Shown: positions 23,133 to 33,500, counted from the stretch's first letter. The stretch: 54,212 nt of DNA from JAQVEB01 sp028698105 (GCA_964293155.1 CAXYYA010000025.1:1-54212); one strand, 5' to 3'. Numbers and translations: made by a program. Notes: generated by a model from the letters alone, not told the origin.

Positions 23133-25193
23133 TTAATTCTTCAACGGCAGCACCGAGTATTGACGCGAATAACGCAACTGCTGATTCACATAGTTTTCAT
23201 CGTACGAAATGGTAACGTCCGTAACTTTACCGTCTTCGCCGGTTACGAGTTTATATACCGGATTCACAAAACCTTTATATGGAGCCAAATTCAGCGCTTC
23301 ATAGCGGGTGAGCACTTCTTGGTGTAATTTCGGGTCAACCTTCACGCCGTGGGTTTCCACGAGTTTTTTACCGGCCTCGTAATCGCCTTCCGATTTAATG
23401 CGCTGCACTTCGGCAAGAAGTTTCCCAAACAGATCGCGCAGTTTTGCGTAATCGTTGATCACCACATAAGTTTTTCCGTCGCGTTGTTTCATCACCACCA
23501 CGCTGTCGGCTTTGCCGTTTTCAATCACCCAGTTTGCGATAAGCGCGCGGTTGCGCATGTGTGCCTGTTCGATGTTTTTACCCGGCTGAATGCGCGTGAG
23601 TTGCGTCATGGCGCCGTTCATGATGTATTTGTAATATTCCGATTTATAAGCGTCGGCATCGGGAACAAGGCCGAGTTCAACCAGCTTCGGATCAGCTAGA
23701 TAATACAGGGCGAACAGGTCGGCGCGGGTTTCCTCCAGCGGCGAGCCGTAGGCTTTCAGCGCATCACCGTCAACGCCCGGCAGCAGTTTGCCGGAACCGT
23801 GACCGAGGCATTCGTGCAAGTCGGTGTGCAGGTTATCGGTTAGCGAACCGTATTTTTTCGATAGATCGCGTTCGGCATCGCTCCACATAAATTCTTCGTT
23901 GAACCCGTTTCCTTCGGCCGCTTTGTCGTAGGCATACGTGATGTTCTCAATCGTTACGGATTTGGAGCCGTGATCACGGCGGATCCAGTTCGCGTTCGGC
24001 AGATTAATGCCGATAGGAGTTGCCGGGTAGCAATCGCCGCCAAGGATGGCCGCGGTGATCACCTTTGCCGTTACGCCTTTTACTTCCGATTTCTTGAAAC
24101 GCTGTTCAATAGGCGAATTGTCTTCGAACCACTGTGCATTATCGCTGATTATTTTTGTGCGTTTGGTCGCTTCTTCGTTTTTGAAATTCACGATGGATTC
24201 CCACGTTGCTTTCATGCCCAACGGATCGGTGTATGTTTCGATGAATCCGTTCACAAAATCCACGCGCGAATCGTCTTTCACCCATTTGATGGAATAATCG
24301 TCAAACGTTTTCAGGTTGCCGGTTTTGTAATATTCGATCAACGTGTTGATAACGTCTTTTTGCGCATCGTTTTCGGCTACGCCGGCTGCTTTCTCCAGCC
24401 AACCGATGATGCGCGCGATGGCTTTGTCGTACATCCCGCCGAGTTTCCATACCTGTTCGGCAACGGCGCCGTCCGCTTTCACCACTTTGCTGTTCAAACC
24501 GTAAGAAATGGGCGTGCTGTCGTTCGGATTTTTCATTGCGTTATAAAAATCTTCCACCTCTTTTTGCGTAACACCTTCGTAAAAGTTTACCGCCGAAGTT
24601 TTAACGATATCCACTCCCGGAGCCTGATTCATGCGTTTGGGCATGATGTTGGGATCGAACATTACCGGAACAATTTCGTTCAGCGTTTCATCGGCAGCCA
24701 TGCCGTCGCGGAAAGGCATACGTCCCGGATCCACCGATTTCACGATGGTTACGAAGTAATCTTTCGTAAATTTCGGTATGATCTTGTCTTCGGAATAATG
24801 ATGATGGATGCCGCTGGCCATCCAGATTTGTTTGAGGTATGTCTCAAAATTCTTCCAGTCTTCCGACGATTTGTCACCCATATAATTTTCATAAACGCCT
24901 TCGCATACGCGACGGATAGTCAGGTTGTAGCGATTGTGCTGGTCCCAAAGAATATCGCGACCTTCCAATGCGGCTTGCGACAGATAATAGATCAACTCTT
25001 TCTGTTGCAGCGACAGGCTGTTGAATCCCGGCACGGGATAACGAAGAATCTCGATATCGGCAAACCGATCTACTTTATACTGAAAAGTGGAGTCAATACC
25101 GTCGTCAGCCGCAACAGGCTGTGTTTCTGCTTTTTTTCCGGTACACGCGGCAAGCAGAAATAATGTTGTAAGCATAAAAATAATTTTTTTCAT
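23133..25193 (-). CDS. Lipoprotein dipeptidyl-peptidase III-like metallopeptidase (M49)
   Basis: A 686-residue lipoprotein (signal ending LLAACTGKK) of peptidase family M49. The zinc motif HECLGH lies at residues 460-465; M49 enzymes have HExxGH, one residue longer than the usual HExxH. The third ligand region EETRAD is at 487-492. DPP III removes dipeptides from the N-terminus of short peptides; Bacteroidetes homologues are often exported, as here. The NANWIRRDHGSKSV and GFNEEFMW segments are also typical. It is a single-gene unit with a TATCTTTG box upstream and a double hairpin downstream. Confidence 0.92.
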   Translation of the reverse strand: MKKIIFMLTTLFLLAACTGKKAETQPVAADDGIDSTFQYKVDRFADIEILRYPVPGFNSLSLQQKELIYYLSQAALEGRDILWDQHNRYNLTIRRVCEGVYENYMGDKSSEDWKNFETYLKQIWMASGIHHHYSEDKIIPKFTKDYFVTIVKSVDPGRMPFRDGMAADETLNEIVPVMFDPNIMPKRMNQAPGVDIVKTSAVNFYEGVTQKEVEDFYNAMKNPNDSTPISYGLNSKVVKADGAVAEQVWKLGGMYDKAIARIIGWLEKAAGVAENDAQKDVINTLIEYYKTGNLKTFDDYSIKWVKDDSRVDFVNGFIETYTDPLGMKATWESIVNFKNEEATKRTKIISDNAQWFEDNSPIEQRFKKSEVKGVTAKVITAAILGGDCYPATPIGINLPNANWIRRDHGSKSVTIENITYAYDKAAEGNGFNEEFMWSDAERDLSKKYGSLTDNLHTDLHECLGHGSGKLLPGVDGDALKAYGSPLEETRADLFALYYLADPKLVELGLVPDADAYKSEYYKYIMNGAMTQLTRIQPGKNIEQAHMRNRALIANWVIENGKADSVVVMKQRDGKTYVVINDYAKLRDLFGKLLAEVQRIKSEGDYEAGKKLVETHGVKVDPKLHQEVLTRYEALNLAPYKGFVNPVYKLVTGEDGKVTDVTISYDENYVNQQLRYSRQYSVLPLKN

Positions 25194-25232
25194 CAGAGAT
25201 ATGATTTATTCTTAGTTAATTTGTTAGGATTG

Positions 25233-25240
25233 CAAAGATA
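25233..25240 (-). promoter_or_regulatory. Bacteroidetes -7 box for the M49 peptidase gene
   Basis: TATCTTTG on the minus strand, 40 bp before the start codon. Confidence 0.55.
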
Positions 25241-25335
25241 GTAAATTTTTTACTCTAAAAACCGTCAATTGAGATTATGTCTACTGCAAAAAGCCTCTCT
25301 CCAATTTGTTTATTGCATCAACAATTTAAAATTTA

Positions 25336-25370
25336 AATAAAAAAGCGATTTGTTTTATGGACAAATCGCT
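25336..25370 (-). terminator. Rho-independent terminator after the FISUMP lipoprotein
   Basis: Ten-bp perfect stem AGCGATTTGT/ACAAATCGCT, T-run on the minus strand. Confidence 0.9.
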
Positions 25371-25394
25371 CTTAATTTCATGTTCTGGTAACGT

Positions 25395-26387
25395 CTATTC
25401 TTTGATACATCTTATAGAATAGCCATTTGTAAAATTATCCCATGCTTCTTGTATGGTAGTTTCATTTGGGTATAAAAAGAGTGAAATTTTGTATGGAGCA
25501 GTCTTATCGGATGCCCAAAACGAAGTCCAGTTGCCATTCTTCCCTTGATAAATAGGTTGCATTGCTACTCCGCTGCTGACAGCGGTGAATCCTGTACTGT
25601 TAGAATTTACATTAAAAAATCTCTCGTCTCCAAATTTCCAATGAGCAGTACTCACTTCCTGAAGAGGATCAGCCTTGTTTCCGGTAAATCTAAAAAGTTT
25701 TTCCCAGTCGCTTTTAGTAGCCACCCGCCATCCTTCGGGAGCAATATTTCTTTCATCCGTAACTGCAAACCAGTTGTAATACGCACCATAAACTTCTTTG
25801 TTGTTTTCGCTGTTGTTGTACCAATACAGAGCCGGAGATAGCAGATTTTTTTGTTTTTCTGAAATCATAATCGGTTCGCCATTGCGAAAGCGGGTAACTC
25901 TCAAATTTTCGGCCATCCAAACCTGATCGCCGATTTGGACGGTTTTATATTTATTTTGATCGATATCTGTTACCAATCCGTATTGTACCGATGGGTTAAA
26001 CAAAAGATAGTCTTCGGTTGTAAACTTAATTTCATTTCCAAAAATCGTGTCAGAGGGATAAATGGCGAAAGGAATGATGAAGTAGGTATTTCCGGCACTT
26101 AAATTATCCAAATCAATGATGAAATTTGTATCGGAATTATCAGCAACGATAAAATTCTCGGATGACGGTTGTTTCTCAGATGAAGAGAGTATAGACAAAG
26201 CTATTCCTTTTTTAAGTAGATTGGGTGATTCAAAAGTGTGATTAACTGTTATTTTGGCGGAATATGGCGTAATATTTTCAACCGAAGTTGATAAAGATTC
26301 ATCCTTGATAATCCCATCATTCTTGTCGCAACTACTTAGAATCGAAATTAGTATCAAAGAAAAAATAAAAGTGTAAATCTTTTTCAT
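25395..26387 (-). CDS. FISUMP-domain lipoprotein
   Basis: A 330-residue surface-type lipoprotein (signal ending ILSSCDKND). Residues about 30-125 look like an Ig/Fn3-like beta domain (VENITPYSAKITVNHTFES). From about residue 145 it is the Fibrobacter succinogenes major paralogous (FISUMP) domain: VQIGDQVWMAENLRVTRF, YGAYYNWFAVTDERNIAPEG, WRVATKSDWEKLF and a final GYSIRCIKE. FISUMP domains are widespread in Bacteroidetes, with no known biochemical activity. It is a single-gene unit with its own terminator. Confidence 0.9.
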   Translation of the reverse strand: MKKIYTFIFSLILISILSSCDKNDGIIKDESLSTSVENITPYSAKITVNHTFESPNLLKKGIALSILSSSEKQPSSENFIVADNSDTNFIIDLDNLSAGNTYFIIPFAIYPSDTIFGNEIKFTTEDYLLFNPSVQYGLVTDIDQNKYKTVQIGDQVWMAENLRVTRFRNGEPIMISEKQKNLLSPALYWYNNSENNKEVYGAYYNWFAVTDERNIAPEGWRVATKSDWEKLFRFTGNKADPLQEVSTAHWKFGDERFFNVNSNSTGFTAVSSGVAMQPIYQGKNGNWTSFWASDKTAPYKISLFLYPNETTIQEAWDNFTNGYSIRCIKE

Positions 26388-26414
26388 AATGAATTTATTA
26401 AGTTACCAATGCTA

Positions 26415-26422
26415 CAAAATTA
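26415..26422 (-). promoter_or_regulatory. Bacteroidetes -7 box for the FISUMP lipoprotein
   Basis: TAATTTTG on the minus strand, 28 bp before the start codon. Confidence 0.5.
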
Positions 26423-26481
26423 CGACAAATAAACGGGATAACTCGTTTTTCTAATTGCTTTTTTTAGAATGTAACAAAAAA

Positions 26482-27315
26482 TTAATAACACAACGCTGCC
26501 GCCCCCAAAATTCCCGAATTTTGAAGCTCCGATTGCAAAATTTTCAGTTTTTTGATGGAGTTAGGGTAGGGGAAATCAATAAGATGTTCGTACATTGATT
26601 CTTCGAATAAGGGGAGCGAATTGGCGATGGCTCCGCCAAAAATAACGGCTTGCGGATCAACCGTGAGCACGATCATTTTTACCAGCACGGCAATGTGCTT
26701 GCCGTATTCGTGCATGATATGCAACGCTTCGCGGTCGCCTGCGGCGGCTTTTTGCGAAACATCGTATCCGGTGGTGTTGTGGTTGTTGACAAAGAAAAAG
26801 CTGCCGCAAAATTCTTCGAGTTTGCCGCCCAGATAAGGCATTTCGCCAAATTCACCCGAACCGGTGTTGGCATCGCTCAACAGATCGCCTTTTTGGATTA
26901 TTCCGCCGCCCACACCTGTACCGAGCGTAATGCCCACAAAGTTTTCAAATTCCCGGCCAAAACCGTAGATGCGTTCGCCTTTGGCGAAACAGTTGGCGTC
27001 GTTATCTATAAACACGGGCAGGTGAAATTCTTCTTCCAACAGTCCTTTCAGGTGCACTTCGTCCCAATCTTTGATGTTCTGAACGTGGTAAACGATGCCT
27101 TTTTCGCGATCAACCACGCTGGGAACACCTATGCCGATGGCGACCGTTTCTTCGGTTCTCAGTTGCCGGATCACGTTTATTAATACGTTAATGGTGATGT
27201 CTCCGCCTTCTTCGGCGCGTGTATCTTCGGCTATTTGACGAAGCAACTGTGTTCCTTCCATCAATCCGCCTTTTATGGCTGTTCCTCCAAGATCAATACC
27301 GATAATATGTTTCAT
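26482..27315 (-). CDS. ROK-family sugar kinase (glucokinase-like)
   Basis: A 277-residue ROK kinase that would phosphorylate a hexose or amino sugar. It has the ATP loop IIGIDLGGTAIKGGL, the catalytic Asp in PVFIDNDANCFAKGE, and GITLGTGVGGGIIQKG. The usual ROK zinc site (a His in the GH motif plus three Cys) is missing: the equivalent stretch is GEFGEMPY followed by FCGSFFF, with one Cys only. That fits a zinc-less ROK subgroup, or relaxed structure. It lies 145 bp downstream of the GIN-domain gene. The substrate is not predictable. Confidence 0.88.
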   Translation of the reverse strand: MKHIIGIDLGGTAIKGGLMEGTQLLRQIAEDTRAEEGGDITINVLINVIRQLRTEETVAIGIGVPSVVDREKGIVYHVQNIKDWDEVHLKGLLEEEFHLPVFIDNDANCFAKGERIYGFGREFENFVGITLGTGVGGGIIQKGDLLSDANTGSGEFGEMPYLGGKLEEFCGSFFFVNNHNTTGYDVSQKAAAGDREALHIMHEYGKHIAVLVKMIVLTVDPQAVIFGGAIANSLPLFEESMYEHLIDFPYPNSIKKLKILQSELQNSGILGAAALCY

Positions 27316-27406
27316 AGATTGAAATTTTGATGATTTGCGGGATAAAGATAGTTTTTTATTTTCATTTCTTCAATTTCGTTATAATATGCGAAATGAAAAA
27401 GGAGCA

Positions 27407-27433
27407 CAAAAAAGCCGGACACTAAATCCGGCT
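27407..27433 (-). terminator. Rho-independent terminator after the GIN-domain gene
   Basis: Minus-strand stem AGCCGGA/TCCGGCT with loop TTTAGTG, then a T-run. Confidence 0.88.
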
Positions 27434-27460
27434 AATCATAAGGTGTTGCTTAATAATAGG

Positions 27461-28141
27461 TTATATTTTTTGAATTTTACCCACGCCCTTTTTCACGAAG
27501 TTCGTGAGTTCCGGATTGCCGGAGTAGAAAACGTTCCCCACGCCGTTGAGCCTCAAATCCATTACATTGGACGCGCAACAATACACATTTCCCACACCGT
27601 TTGAGTGAGCAAGTACGTTATTTGCCGTTAATTTTTCGGAATGTACGTTTCCGACACCGTTCGCGGTGATCTGGAGATTATTTGTCTGCCCTGCGATATT
27701 GACATTCCCAACACCTTGCGATTCAACGAATACGTTATCGTACCGCAATTCATCGGCATGGAAATCGCCTTCTCCGCTGGATTTGATTTCCAGCGTTTTT
27801 CCCGTTACTCTTCCCTCCATCAGAAACTTTCCGCCACCATTCAGTTCCACGCGATCCAACGTGGGAGAAGTTACAAAAACGGTAACTTTTTTCCCGTAAT
27901 TGGAATTGAACACCAACGTTCCGTTTACAACGGCCGGTTTTTCGCCCGACAACGCATTTCCATCCACGCGAATAGCGCATTTCGGCGATTGACGATACAC
28001 GATATCCACTGGGACATTCGATTTGATTGACGTAAAAGCAAGGTTGCTATCGTTCTTTGAACTCGATTTACTCTGAGCGCAGGATACAAGAAACACGCTC
28101 AACAGCATAATTGCAGAAAAATAGATTTTTTTTGATCTCAT
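27461..28141 (-). CDS. GIN-domain (DUF2807) putative adhesin-like lipoprotein
   Basis: A 226-residue lipoprotein (signal ending FLVSCAQSKSS). The rest is a DUF2807/GIN right-handed beta-helix: VDIVYRQSPKCAIRVDGN, then repeated turns ending GVGNV (GVGNVNIAG, GVGNVHSEK, GVGNVYCCA, GVGNVFYSG), each about 20 residues. Such proteins occur in Bacteroidetes cell envelopes, with no defined ligand. It is a single-gene unit, terminator at 27407. Confidence 0.9.
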   Translation of the reverse strand: MRSKKIYFSAIMLLSVFLVSCAQSKSSSKNDSNLAFTSIKSNVPVDIVYRQSPKCAIRVDGNALSGEKPAVVNGTLVFNSNYGKKVTVFVTSPTLDRVELNGGGKFLMEGRVTGKTLEIKSSGEGDFHADELRYDNVFVESQGVGNVNIAGQTNNLQITANGVGNVHSEKLTANNVLAHSNGVGNVYCCASNVMDLRLNGVGNVFYSGNPELTNFVKKGVGKIQKI

Positions 28142-28558
28142 GACGCATTAATTTTTTAATGATGTTTATCTGTTTGTTAGACGTAAAATGAGTTGCACCG
28201 GTTACATCAATTCCGTTTTTTAACAACCTGTATCAATCTTATTTTGTCTGGTGAAGAGCTATATCACGGTGCTTTGCACCTTCATGTGCCTCATGCAATG
28301 CTCAGGCTACAAAGATTTTGGACGCGCTGCGTCATCAAAGCAGGCATGGATGTTGCGGAGCAGCAGAATATTTGTAGTAGGTGCATATATATTTCCCGAT
28401 GAGGTACCGCGTACCGCAATACAAAGAAGAACGGGGTTGTGTCTTGTTCTCGGCAGAGATGCCCGAATGATAGTTATAATCGGGAATCAAAATGTTTTCG
28501 TTTCAACAACCGCTTTAAATCATCAACTTTTGCGCCGGAAAACTGTTATTAACCTTGT
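28142..28558. other. 417 bp intergenic region with three 5-3-5 mini-hairpins
   Basis: No gene is supported here. Three 13-bp perfect hairpins stand out: GGTGC-TTT-GCACC (28268-28280), GACGC-GCT-GCGTC (28321-28333) and GGTAC-CGC-GTACC (28403-28415). They have the same 5-3-5 architecture as the GCAAC-CGC-GTTGC unit at 9124. The region separates divergent GIN-domain and MFS genes. I see no clear TAnnTTTG promoter for either. Confidence 0.5.
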
Positions 28559-29860
28559 ATGAATTGGAACGGGCAGACATTTAACATCAATCTTAAAAGA
28601 GTTGTTTCGGGGATAAAAGGAAACACATTCCGTTCGTTGCGGCACCGGAATTATCGTTTGTTTTTCTACGGACAAAGTTTGTCGCTCATCGGTACATGGG
28701 TTCAACGCATTGCAACTCCCTGGCTGGTTTACCGGCTCACCGATTCGGCGCTGATGCTGGGTGTTATCGGGTTTGCTTCGCAAATTTCCAATTTTCTGAT
28801 CGCTCCTTTTGCCGGTGTGATCATTGATCGGGTAGATCGGTATAAAGTGCTTTTAATTACCCAGATACTCTCATTGGTACAGGCTTCTTTGCTGGCTGCC
28901 CTTTATCTTACCGATGTCATTCAGGTGTGGCACGTTATCGTCCTTAATTTATTTCTCGGGGCCATCAATGCTTTCGATGCGCCTGCGCGTCAGGCGTTCG
29001 TGATTGATATGGTTGAAGGAAAAAAAGATTTACCCAACGCCATCGCCTTGAATTCGGCCATGTTCAACGGCGCGCGCCTTATCGGCCCCACCGTGGCCGG
29101 CATTTTAATTGCCGCTACGGGTGAAGGTGTGTGTTTTCTCCTGAATGCGGTCAGTTACGTGTTCGTGATCATTTCACTGCTTCGCATGAAGGTGAAACGC
29201 AAGGAGTTCAACGTAAAGCACAGCAACGTAATGCAAAATCTCAACGAGGGATTTTCCTATACGTTCCGTTCCGTTCCCATTCGGTCGGTGCTGTTGTTGC
29301 TGGCCGTAGCCAGTTTCACGGCTATGCAGTACGTTGTGCTGATCCCTGTTTTTTCGAAAGAGGTGTTGCACGGTACTTCGCGCATGTTTGGTTTTCTGAT
29401 GGCGGCTTCGGGACTGGGCGCACTGATCGGGACATTTTTTCTGGCCTCGAAAAACAGCATTGAAGGGCTCGAAAAAGTGATTCCGCGTGCTTCGATGGTC
29501 TTCGGACTGAGTCTTATTCTTTTCTCGCTCTCCCGTCACGCCGTTGTAGCTTTTCCGATGATTTTGATCATGGGTGCAGGCATGATGTTGCAAACGGCTT
29601 CAAGTAATACGCTCATTCAAAGCATCGTAGATGACGATAAACGCGGACGTATCATGAGCATTTACATGATGGCCTTTATGGGAACCGCCCCTTTCGGTGC
29701 CCTTTTAACCGGATGGTTAGCCAAGGTGCTGAGTGTTTCTTATACGCTGATGATTTGCGGCATCATCATGTTTGGCGCCGCGGCGGTTTTTCTATATTAT
29801 CTGCCTTCCATAAAAAAAGCTATAAAAAATGCGGAAAACAAAAACGCAATCAATTTATAG
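28559..29860 (+). CDS. MFS transporter (EntS/MFS_3-type exporter)
   Basis: A 433-residue, 12-segment major facilitator of the MFS_3/EntS-like type: FRSLRHRNYRLFFYGQSLSL, GTWVQRIATPWLVY and the loop FAGVIIDRVDRYKVLL, followed by NAFDAPARQAFVIDMV. This group includes enterobactin exporters and uncharacterised drug efflux proteins. It stands alone; the stop codon lies next to a bidirectional terminator, with tRNA-Gln on the opposite strand downstream. Confidence 0.88.
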   Translation: MNWNGQTFNINLKRVVSGIKGNTFRSLRHRNYRLFFYGQSLSLIGTWVQRIATPWLVYRLTDSALMLGVIGFASQISNFLIAPFAGVIIDRVDRYKVLLITQILSLVQASLLAALYLTDVIQVWHVIVLNLFLGAINAFDAPARQAFVIDMVEGKKDLPNAIALNSAMFNGARLIGPTVAGILIAATGEGVCFLLNAVSYVFVIISLLRMKVKRKEFNVKHSNVMQNLNEGFSYTFRSVPIRSVLLLLAVASFTAMQYVVLIPVFSKEVLHGTSRMFGFLMAASGLGALIGTFFLASKNSIEGLEKVIPRASMVFGLSLILFSLSRHAVVAFPMILIMGAGMMLQTASSNTLIQSIVDDDKRGRIMSIYMMAFMGTAPFGALLTGWLAKVLSVSYTLMICGIIMFGAAAVFLYYLPSIKKAIKNAENKNAINL

Positions 29861-29877
29861 TCAATTAATTGCGTTTT
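29841..29877. terminator. Bidirectional terminator between MFS and tRNA-Gln
   Basis: Inverted pair AAAACGCAAT/ATTGCGTTTT with a 17-nt loop; the left arm lies inside the MFS coding end. It serves both the MFS gene and the minus-strand tRNA. Confidence 0.7.
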
Positions 29878-29883
29878 ACTTTG

Positions 29884-29954
29884 TTGTCCTGCCCGGATTC
29901 GAACCAGGACAAACAGGACCAGAATCTGTTGTGCTACCATTACACCACAGGACA
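29884..29954 (-). tRNA. tRNA-Gln (CUG anticodon)
   Basis: A 71-nt cloverleaf on the minus strand: acceptor TGTCCTG/CAGGACA, D-arm GTG/CAC, anticodon loop TTCTGGT (anticodon CTG), T-arm CCTGG/CCGGG with TTCGAAT, discriminator A. CCA is not encoded. The anticodon stem ACAGA/CCTGT has an A31-C39 mismatch at the loop side. Confidence 0.93.
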
Positions 29955-30017
29955 ATTTTTGTGCGTGCAAAATTACAAAAATATTTTTTTAAATCATCGC
30001 TTAGAGCTTTTATTTTA

Positions 30018-30025
30018 TATATTTG
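30018..30025 (+). promoter_or_regulatory. Bacteroidetes -7 box for the PH-like gene
   Basis: TATATTTG, 51 bp before the start at 30077. Confidence 0.5.
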
Positions 30026-30076
30026 TAAGACAACTAAGAAAAATTGCGATCTGAATTACTTTATAATAGTATAGAA

Positions 30077-30511
30077 ATGAATGAATTAACCTTTTATAGT
30101 CATGGCAAAAAAGCACTTTTTATCCTAATTATCTTGATCATAGTCGTTTTAACGGTAATCTATTTTGTTCTTCCAAAAGGATTTTTGAGTGCGCTGATGA
30201 CCACCGTTATTTTTGTATTGATGGCGATCTTTTCACTTCCGATAAAATATGTGCTTACCGATGCAAATACAATTGAATTTCATTTTCTTTTAGGAAAAGT
30301 GAAAAGCAGAACGATTAGGGTTGATTCAATAATAGAAACTTGGGTTAAAAACAATCGATTGACGATAAAGTACGTGAAAGAAGGTTATTCGCAGCCCTCT
30401 TCCTCAATTTTGGAATTAGAAAAACGAAATATAAAAAAGATTCAAGAGGAGTTGTTAAAACGAAATCCTAATATAATTGAGGTTAATGAATTTCCTCCAA
30501 GATTACCGTAG
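30077..30511 (+). CDS. Small membrane protein with bacterial PH-like domain
   Basis: A 144-residue protein with two N-terminal membrane segments (ALFILIILIIVVLTVIYFVL and a second at about 40-60), followed by a bacterial PH-like beta domain: KYVLTDANTIEFHFLLGKVK, IRVDSIIETWVKNNRLTIKY and a C-terminal helix (EELLKRNPNI). Start 30077 (MNELTFYS) is chosen over the upstream frame. The last 29 bp overlap the convergent nuclease-helicase gene, so the 3' ends of the two mRNAs are complementary. Confidence 0.78.
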   Translation: MNELTFYSHGKKALFILIILIIVVLTVIYFVLPKGFLSALMTTVIFVLMAIFSLPIKYVLTDANTIEFHFLLGKVKSRTIRVDSIIETWVKNNRLTIKYVKEGYSQPSSSILELEKRNIKKIQEELLKRNPNIIEVNEFPPRLP

Positions 30512-33500
30512 AACCTTTATAAAACTCCAGCAACGTGGCATATACCGGGTGTTGGCGCAAAATCAGGGCATTTCCTACCAAAAAAAGTTGTTGGCGTGCT
30601 CGCGTGAGAGCAACGTTTAATTTTCGATCCACTTTTCCGTCTTTGCTCAAGTTGCATAAAAAGTTCATTTGATACGGCTTATTCACACAAAAAGACATAA
30701 TAATCACTTCTCGCTGACTGCCCTGAAACCGCTCCACCGTATCCACCATAATGTGTTGGGTATCGGAGATATTGGCTTGCGCCAATTTGTGTTTAATGAG
30801 CGCGATCTGGTTGCGGTAAGGCGCGATAATTCCCAGCATTTCGCTTCCGAATGGGCGATCATTGGCCAAATACACATCCCTCAGGCTTTTCACCAGCGCC
30901 ACGATAACATCCGCTTCCGTCTCGTTGATTTTATTGGAAGGCGTGTACCGGTAAAACTTTTCGGTAGAAAAAAACGCGGTGCGTTTCGTTGCTGCGCAAT
31001 GATGGAAAGGATTGTTCGACGCGTCGTGCAGATGCCACGCTTCTTTTTGCCAGTCACACGCGGGAAAAAGATTTTCGGCATAAAAATATTTCGACGGAAA
31101 AGCCGCGATCTCTTCGTGCATCCGCCCCTGATGCGTAAGTTGGGCGAACGACTGCGTCCATCCGTTTTTTTGCGCGTTGCGCAACAACCGCTCAAAAAGC
31201 GAATCGCGGCAATCGCTTATCTCCAGATCGTTAAGTGCGCCGTGCTGAATACCGGAAACAACTTTTTTCTGCAAAACGATGGTTGACAGCTGGTTATGAT
31301 CGCCGATCAGGATAAACTTATCGAATTTCGGCAGCAACCCGATAACCTGCGGTTCAAGAATTTGCGATGCTTCGTCAATAATGGCCACGTGAAAATGTTT
31401 GAGGGCGAACAGTTCCATCCGTCCGGTAATGGAGGCCAGTGTGGAAACAAAGATCCGTGTACGGGTTATTTCGTTTCGTAATTCTCCGCGACTGCGTGCT
31501 CTTTCCGAAATCCGCTGCAACAGGCGATGCCGGAACGGTTCGGCGCACGACAATTCCGTTCCCACGCGAATGTATGCTTCGCATTCCGATTTTGTGCTGC
31601 CGAATGCCGCGTTTATCGCCTCACAAAGTTCATCCACAGCGCGATTGGTGTAGGCGACAACCAAGATGTTCACTTCGGGGTTTTTGTAATATTCTTCGAT
31701 GAGGCGGCGGGCAAAAATAGATGTCTTCCCTGTTCCGGGCGGCCCGACGATCAAAAAATAATCTTCTGCCTGCACGGCATTTTCGACGATATTTTCGGGA
31801 TAAACTTTTTCCGAAACTTCCTTGTTTTGTGTTGGCGGCCGCAACCCCAGCAATAACTCGCGTTTTTGTACCGAGGCGTTCAGAAACGCAAAAAGGCTGC
31901 GGTACATGGCGTTGTAAGAACTGTCCAGCGTATCGTGTTCTATAGCCCAAAGCGGGTTTTCATCGAAAAAAGCCCGGTTTTTCTGTTTGTAGCGAAACCG
32001 CACTTCTACGGAATCCGGTGTAATTTCAGCGATGTTTCCTTTCAGTATTTGCGTGTTCAGCACATTATCCGACGCGGTGTTGCGCGGATATATAATGCAA
32101 ATTTCGCCTTCGCGAAAGTTGACAATATCGTTATCCGCTTCATTCCGGCTAAAAATAACGGTCATTCCGCTTCCTGAGTCATCTATTTGCGCGATGGAAA
32201 GGTCAAAAAGTACATCCAGCGCATCGGCGCGTTCGCCGAAATCGCTGTTCCACAATGCCGCCACGCCGGTGGGCGATTCATATTCGATGTCGCCGATCTT
32301 TTGAAGATATATTTCCTTGGAAATAAAACGAATATATCGAAAAAAATAAGTGCGTTCCAACTCCGTACACTGCGCCAAAACGGTTTGCAGGGCGGTAATC
32401 TTTTCAACGAAAAAATCGGGCAAACGTTCGGCCGTATTCACGGATTCAAACAGCGCATCAAATTGATTTTGAACCGATTCGTCCTCTCCGTTGGATAGCG
32501 CGTATTCGTTGGCAACGATCAGATTCCGGACATTTATGATCTCTTTTTCCAACTGTTGATAAACAGCCGCGAATCGGAGGTTTTCGCCCGCGTTGCTCCC
32601 GGCGGAATAAAGGATGGCCGCGTCAATCTGACGGTCGGTTTTGCCGAAAACACTTTCCACCATGAGGCGGTAAACGGCTGTCTGAACTTCGTGGTTCAGC
32701 GCTATTTTTCCGGTGTCGTATGATGGATACGGCAATCGCCCCGATTTCAACTCCACGATCTTAAATCCGGCCTGTGCATTACCGGTTTGCAATAAATCCA
32801 ACCGGCCTTGAAAACCGAACTTTTCGCTGAAAAACGAAGGCTCCAGCGTGCAACGGTGCACATCAATTCCGCGAAGCGGAAAATCCTGTGTTACAACGCG
32901 CTTGATGTTGTTAAACTGATCCTGCGCCTTGGTCATAAAAGCGCGAAAATCCTCGTTTGTGCGAATGTCTTCGCAACTGGTGTATTCAAACGGCGACTGT
33001 TTGAACGAACGCAGGAAAACATCCTCAAACGAAACATCGTCGGGGTTTTCGGCGAAAACCAATTCATCGAGAAAAAAATTCGCCAGATTTCCCAGCAACA
33101 GGTACGACCGGTTCTCTTTTTCCTCGAACTTGTTTCGGAAATAATGCAACGGCGAAATGCCATAGTTTTGAAAACATTCGGCAATGGCCGAAGCGTCAAT
33201 CAGGTAATCGGATTCCAGAACGATATATTTTGGGACAAATTGTCCTTTTTTGTTGATGATGCAGTCAATAAGGTTCAGTTGCGCTCCCGGCCAACATTGT
33301 TTCACGGACTCGTTAAACACGGCATTATCGGGAGAAACGTTATATTTTACCGTTATTTGTGTGGCGGAAGATTCCGTAATGCATTGAATTTCATTCTTTA
33401 TCTCGTCAATGGTTAAAATCTGTACGCGTAGCGTGTCGGCGGGCGAAATTTCCTGTGGTTCCAAGACCACGTCTTGCGTTGTTTCCGTCTGTTCGCCTAA

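Noticed and set aside
23970..25163. A 397-residue plus-strand open frame
   Set aside because: It lies wholly inside the well-supported M49 peptidase gene on the other strand, has no motif, and its composition is that of an antisense shadow.
28175..28205. ECF sigma promoter upstream of the GIN-domain gene
   Set aside because: AAC and CGTC motifs are present on the minus strand but only 8 nt apart, much less than the usual spacing.
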